In this document: one piece after another, positions 44,163 through 46,754 of the stretch
Position numbering within the stretch: the first letter of the stretch is position 1
Layout of the letters: each line of letters starts with the position of its first letter
Assembly (NCBI GenBank): GCA_017962175.1
Contig: JAGCVU010000194.1
Coordinates: 1-46,754 of the forward strand
Origin: Bacteroidales bacterium
GTDB taxonomy: Bacteria; Bacteroidota; Bacteroidia; Bacteroidales; UBA3824
Reading direction: 5' to 3'
Length of the DNA: 46,754 bases
Translations under genes and position numbers: made by a program
Notes under the pieces: model-generated
Told to the model about the DNA's origin: nothing
Seen by the model: the letters and a program-made list of their open reading frames with translations, nothing else
Databases searched by the model: none

Positions 44163-44208
44163 GGGGGAATTTTCCGTCTCCACGTATCGCCTTTTACCAG
44201 ATTTTTTT

Positions 44209-44216
44209 TATATTTG
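44209..44216 (+). promoter_or_regulatory. -7 promoter element of the AAA-nuclease/ECF operon
   Basis: TATATTTG matches TAnnTTTG, 24 nt before the ATG at 44241. No -33 TTTG is seen. Confidence 0.65.
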
Positions 44217-44240
44217 CTGCAAAATTAAAACTCGACGATT

Positions 44241-45803
44241 ATGCGCGCATTTAACACTACGGGTACTTGTTATCCACAATTACATTATATGGTGGACATT
44301 AACAACCGTCTCGACGATATCGAAAATAAGGTAGCCAAGGGGGAATATATCACCATCAACCGTGGTCGTCAATATGGAAAAACAACTACACTTTACCACT
44401 TAGCAAAACGGTTGAGCAAGGATTACATGGTATTTTCGATAAGTTTTGAACAAATGGGCAATACCGAGTTTGCTACGGAAGACACACTAACGTATTATTT
44501 TTTAGACAGATTGCGGCTAAAATTAAGAACCGTAAGCAATTTAAACGATTATGTAAAAGACGCTATAACATCCATTGTAGAAAAATATTCGGCACAAAAA
44601 GAAATCAATTTTTCGTTGCTCGATGAGTTTATTCCCAATCTTTGCGAAAAATCTGATAAACCGGTTGTACTCATAATCGACGAAGTGGACAGTGCAAGCA
44701 ATTTTGAATCGTTTATCAAATTGCTTAGATTATTGCGCGACAAATATCTCAACCGCATGGATGTGCCAACTTTTCAATCCGTTATCCTTGCTGGTGTTTA
44801 TGATGTAAAAAACCTCAAACTCAAAGTGCGCCCCGACAGCGACCATCAGTACAATTCGCCGTGGAACATAGCCGTACCATTCGACGAGGATATGGCACTC
44901 CAAAAAAACGGCATCGAACAAATGCTCAAAGAATACGAAGACGACCATAAAACAGGTATGAACGTATCAGAAATGGCTCAGTTGGTTTGGGACTATTCGT
45001 CTGGTTATCCGTTTTTTGTTTCGAGATTATGCCAAATAATTGACACAAAGCATTTTGAATGGAATCATAATGGTTTCTTGATGGCAGAAAAATATTTGCT
45101 CAACGAGAAAAACACCTTCTTTGACGATTTGGCGAAAAAGTTGGAAGATTTTCCTAAAATGAAGCAACTTCTCAAAGACATTCTTTACAACGGTTATGAA
45201 GAAAGTTTCAATACCTACTACAAGCATATCGAGATAGCGGCGATGTTCAACTATATCAAGAATGTTAATGGCAAAGTAATGATTTTCAATAGGATAATCG
45301 AAACTTGGATGTACAATCTCTTTATGGTGGAGGAGGCTATTGAAAACCGTCTTTACAAGGAAGGTCAGATTGACCGCAGCCAATTTATCGAAGGCAACGT
45401 CCTTAAAATGGACAAGATTATCGAAAAATTTGCGCAACATTTCAACGATATTTACGGCGACAAGGGCGACAAGTTTTGCGAGGACGAAGGACGCCGTTAT
45501 TTTATGCTCTACATCAAGCCAATTATCAACGGCACAGGCAATTACTACATCGAAGCCCAAACCCGCGACCTCAGTCGTACCGATATGATTATCGACTATC
45601 TTGGCACTCAATACATCATCGAAATGAAGATTTGGCGCGGCAACGCTTACAACGAACGCGGTGAATATCAACTCACCGAATATCTTGATTACTACCATGT
45701 TAATAAGGGATATATGCTAAGTTTCAATTTTAACAAAAACAAGGTTTCGGGTGTTAAGACATTGAAATTTGGAGATAAAGAGATTGTGGAGGCGGTGGTA
45801 TAA
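44241..45803 (+). CDS. AAA-like ATPase with C-terminal PD-(D/E)XK nuclease domain
   Basis: A 520-residue protein. The N-terminal ATPase shows a Walker A-like INRGRQYGKTTTL (Lys47) and Walker B PVVLIIDEVDSA (about 142-153). The C-terminal part holds a PD-(D/E)XK fold: Asp448 in SRTDMIIDYLG and the E-x-K pair Glu461/Lys463 in YIIEMKIWRG, then a conserved YQLTEYLDYY helix. Proteins of this layout are common in Bacteroidota, often in many copies. Their role is unproved, with suggestions of defence or mobile-element origin. It starts a plus-strand operon with an ECF sigma (20 nt downstream) and its anti-sigma. Confidence 0.88.
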   Translation: MRAFNTTGTCYPQLHYMVDINNRLDDIENKVAKGEYITINRGRQYGKTTTLYHLAKRLSKDYMVFSISFEQMGNTEFATEDTLTYYFLDRLRLKLRTVSNLNDYVKDAITSIVEKYSAQKEINFSLLDEFIPNLCEKSDKPVVLIIDEVDSASNFESFIKLLRLLRDKYLNRMDVPTFQSVILAGVYDVKNLKLKVRPDSDHQYNSPWNIAVPFDEDMALQKNGIEQMLKEYEDDHKTGMNVSEMAQLVWDYSSGYPFFVSRLCQIIDTKHFEWNHNGFLMAEKYLLNEKNTFFDDLAKKLEDFPKMKQLLKDILYNGYEESFNTYYKHIEIAAMFNYIKNVNGKVMIFNRIIETWMYNLFMVEEAIENRLYKEGQIDRSQFIEGNVLKMDKIIEKFAQHFNDIYGDKGDKFCEDEGRRYFMLYIKPIINGTGNYYIEAQTRDLSRTDMIIDYLGTQYIIEMKIWRGNAYNERGEYQLTEYLDYYHVNKGYMLSFNFNKNKVSGVKTLKFGDKEIVEAVV

Positions 45804-45823
45804 TATTGTTATTTATCGGCACT

Positions 45824-46393
45824 ATGAAAACCAACAACGAATTGATAGTTAGCGAATTTGTAAACAAAAACAAGGAGAAGACTATTCGTTATCTCTTGAA
45901 ATCTTTTTCGTGCCTCAATTATCACGATTGCGAGGATATTTTTCAGGATTCGCTCTTGGTGTTTTACAACAAACTCGTTAATGGCGAACTTGATAATATT
46001 AAATCTTCGCTTTACACTTTTTTTGTAGGTATCTGCCGCAACAAGGCGCACGAATTTAGCCGCAAAATCTATAAGACCGACTATTTGGAAGATAGTTTTG
46101 TATGTGGTGCGTTTTCGCAAGAAAAACTCGAAGCCATTCTTAATCTCGACAACGATAATCCCGCTATCGAAAATGCTAAGTCGCAGGCAGTTGACACTAT
46201 TATCAACGACCTCCCCGACACCTGCGCAAAGGTGTTTTGGGGATATTTTCGCGATGGTTTTTCGCTTAAAACTTTGGCGGCGATGTATGGCAAAACCGAA
46301 TCTGCTATTAAGGTTACCAAATTTCGCTGCTCCGAAAAATTTAAAAACCGCTATCACGAGGTGTTAAATAAAATTTTAAACAAGGTGTTATGA
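45824..46393 (+). CDS. ECF-type RNA polymerase sigma factor (paralogue 2)
   Basis: A 189-residue sigma factor paralogous to the one at 32151-32708. Region 2: YHDCEDIFQDSLLVFYNKLV and SSLYTFFVGICRNKAHEFSR. Region 4: VFWGYFRDGFSLKTLAAMYG and KTESAIKVTKFRCSEKFKNR. The ATG at 45824 (MKTNNELIVSEF) matches the METTNNELVIKSF start of the paralogue; the TTG at 45806 is rejected. Its stop overlaps the anti-sigma start (ATGA). Its recognition region is nearly the same as that of paralogue 1, so the two may share promoters such as elements A-C. Confidence 0.9.
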   Translation: MKTNNELIVSEFVNKNKEKTIRYLLKSFSCLNYHDCEDIFQDSLLVFYNKLVNGELDNIKSSLYTFFVGICRNKAHEFSRKIYKTDYLEDSFVCGAFSQEKLEAILNLDNDNPAIENAKSQAVDTIINDLPDTCAKVFWGYFRDGFSLKTLAAMYGKTESAIKVTKFRCSEKFKNRYHEVLNKILNKVL

Positions 46394-46754
46394 ATCAAGA
46401 AATCAACGATATACCACAAGAATTATTAGATAACGACGAAGATTTGGTAAAATTTCTTCGCGGCGAACTTTCCAAAGACGATGAGGCGGCTTTTTTGCAA
46501 AAACTACAACAAAATCCTGACCTCAAAGCACGCGCCATTGCCGTTGCACGATTGATCAAAGGTCTTGAACGCAAGGGAGTTGAAACCGATGAGCAACTTA
46601 AATCGTCGTTTAAAAAACTTTCGCCCGATGATTTCAAACCTAAAACCATCAACATCAAGCGCATTATTACGTGGGTGGTTTCTGCCGCCGCCGTGTTGGT
46701 ATTGGTGTTTGGGCTGAGGATGTTTTATGTAAATTCGCATTACGATAAACTCGC
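46390..46754 (+). CDS. Anti-sigma factor, partial (paralogue 2)
   Basis: The frame is open from the ATG at 46390 to the window edge (121 codons), so the C-terminus is missing. The N-terminal part has VKFLRGELSKDDEAAFLQKL and NPDLKARAIAVARLIKGLE, clearly related to the anti-sigma at 31453-32148 (MKFLRGALSPEEESVFIEKL, NPELKAHAVSVAHLISGLE). A membrane helix (ITWVVSAAAVLVLVFGLRMF) follows at about residues 95-114. The start overlaps the sigma stop by two bases, indicating translational coupling. Confidence 0.85.
   Translation, partial: MNQEINDIPQELLDNDEDLVKFLRGELSKDDEAAFLQKLQQNPDLKARAIAVARLIKGLERKGVETDEQLKSSFKKLSPDDFKPKTINIKRIITWVVSAAAVLVLVFGLRMFYVNSHYDKL

Noticed and set aside
45027..45698. 223-codon minus-strand frame opposite the AAA-nuclease gene
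   Set aside because: Antisense shadow; the plus-strand protein has clear motifs throughout.

Overview
The window comes from a Bacteroidota chromosome, most likely Bacteroidales-like. The evidence is consistent across it. Housekeeping promoters follow the Bacteroidota pattern (TAnnTTTG at -7, in several cases with TTTG exactly 19 nt upstream). Starts mostly lack a Shine-Dalgarno site. One surface protein ends in a type IX secretion (T9SS) sorting domain. The tRNA-Leu gene does not encode its CCA end. BspA-like DUF285 proteins, a propeller/Y_Y_Y sensor and ECF sigma/anti-sigma pairs are also typical. No CRISPR array, rRNA, prophage or intact insertion sequence was seen.

Layout. (1) 1-1879: pyrH and an Ldh2/malate-dehydrogenase-family oxidoreductase on the plus strand. 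(2) 12597-1876, minus strand: a closely packed five-gene block of PP2C-type sensor, U32 RNA-hydroxylation protein, TerB-N/TerB-C protein, BREX-type ATPase (DUF2791/BrxD-like) and Lhr-like helicase. The last three look like a compact DNA-processing or defence module. (3) 12.7-31.4 kb: mostly core genes (frr, tRNA-Leu, an Hsp15-like S4 protein, pth, rplY, prs, leuS), with exported proteins of unknown role, two LPG-flippase-like membrane proteins, one T9SS-exported BspA-like protein, and a cell-surface polysaccharide group (acyltransferase, YfhO, wecE-like aminotransferase). (4) 31.4-46.75 kb: accessory region. It holds a minus-strand operon of MORN-repeat protein, exported CHAT protease, exported caspase, ECF sigma and anti-sigma; then a YoeB-type toxin-antitoxin pair, a 1498-residue five-module BspA-like protein, a small HTH protein, an AAA ATPase fused to a PD-(D/E)XK nuclease, a second paralogous ECF sigma, and a second anti-sigma cut by the window edge.

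The most interesting signal joins the parts of region 4. Three minus-strand genes (MORN operon, giant BspA, HTH) are each preceded by the same composite control element: an ECF-type promoter (TGTAACC-N16-CACTAA on the coding strand, exact spacing in all three) and, 49-60 nt further upstream, two or three tandem 22-bp repeats (consensus TGTATCAGATTTTTGGACA). Two of the repeat blocks share 44 identical bases. No TAnnTTTG promoter was found for the first two genes. The first element would drive an operon that encodes its own sigma and anti-sigma, so it may be a positively autoregulated regulon controlling two exported clan-CD proteases and surface repeat proteins. That reading is an inference from promoter and gene arrangement.
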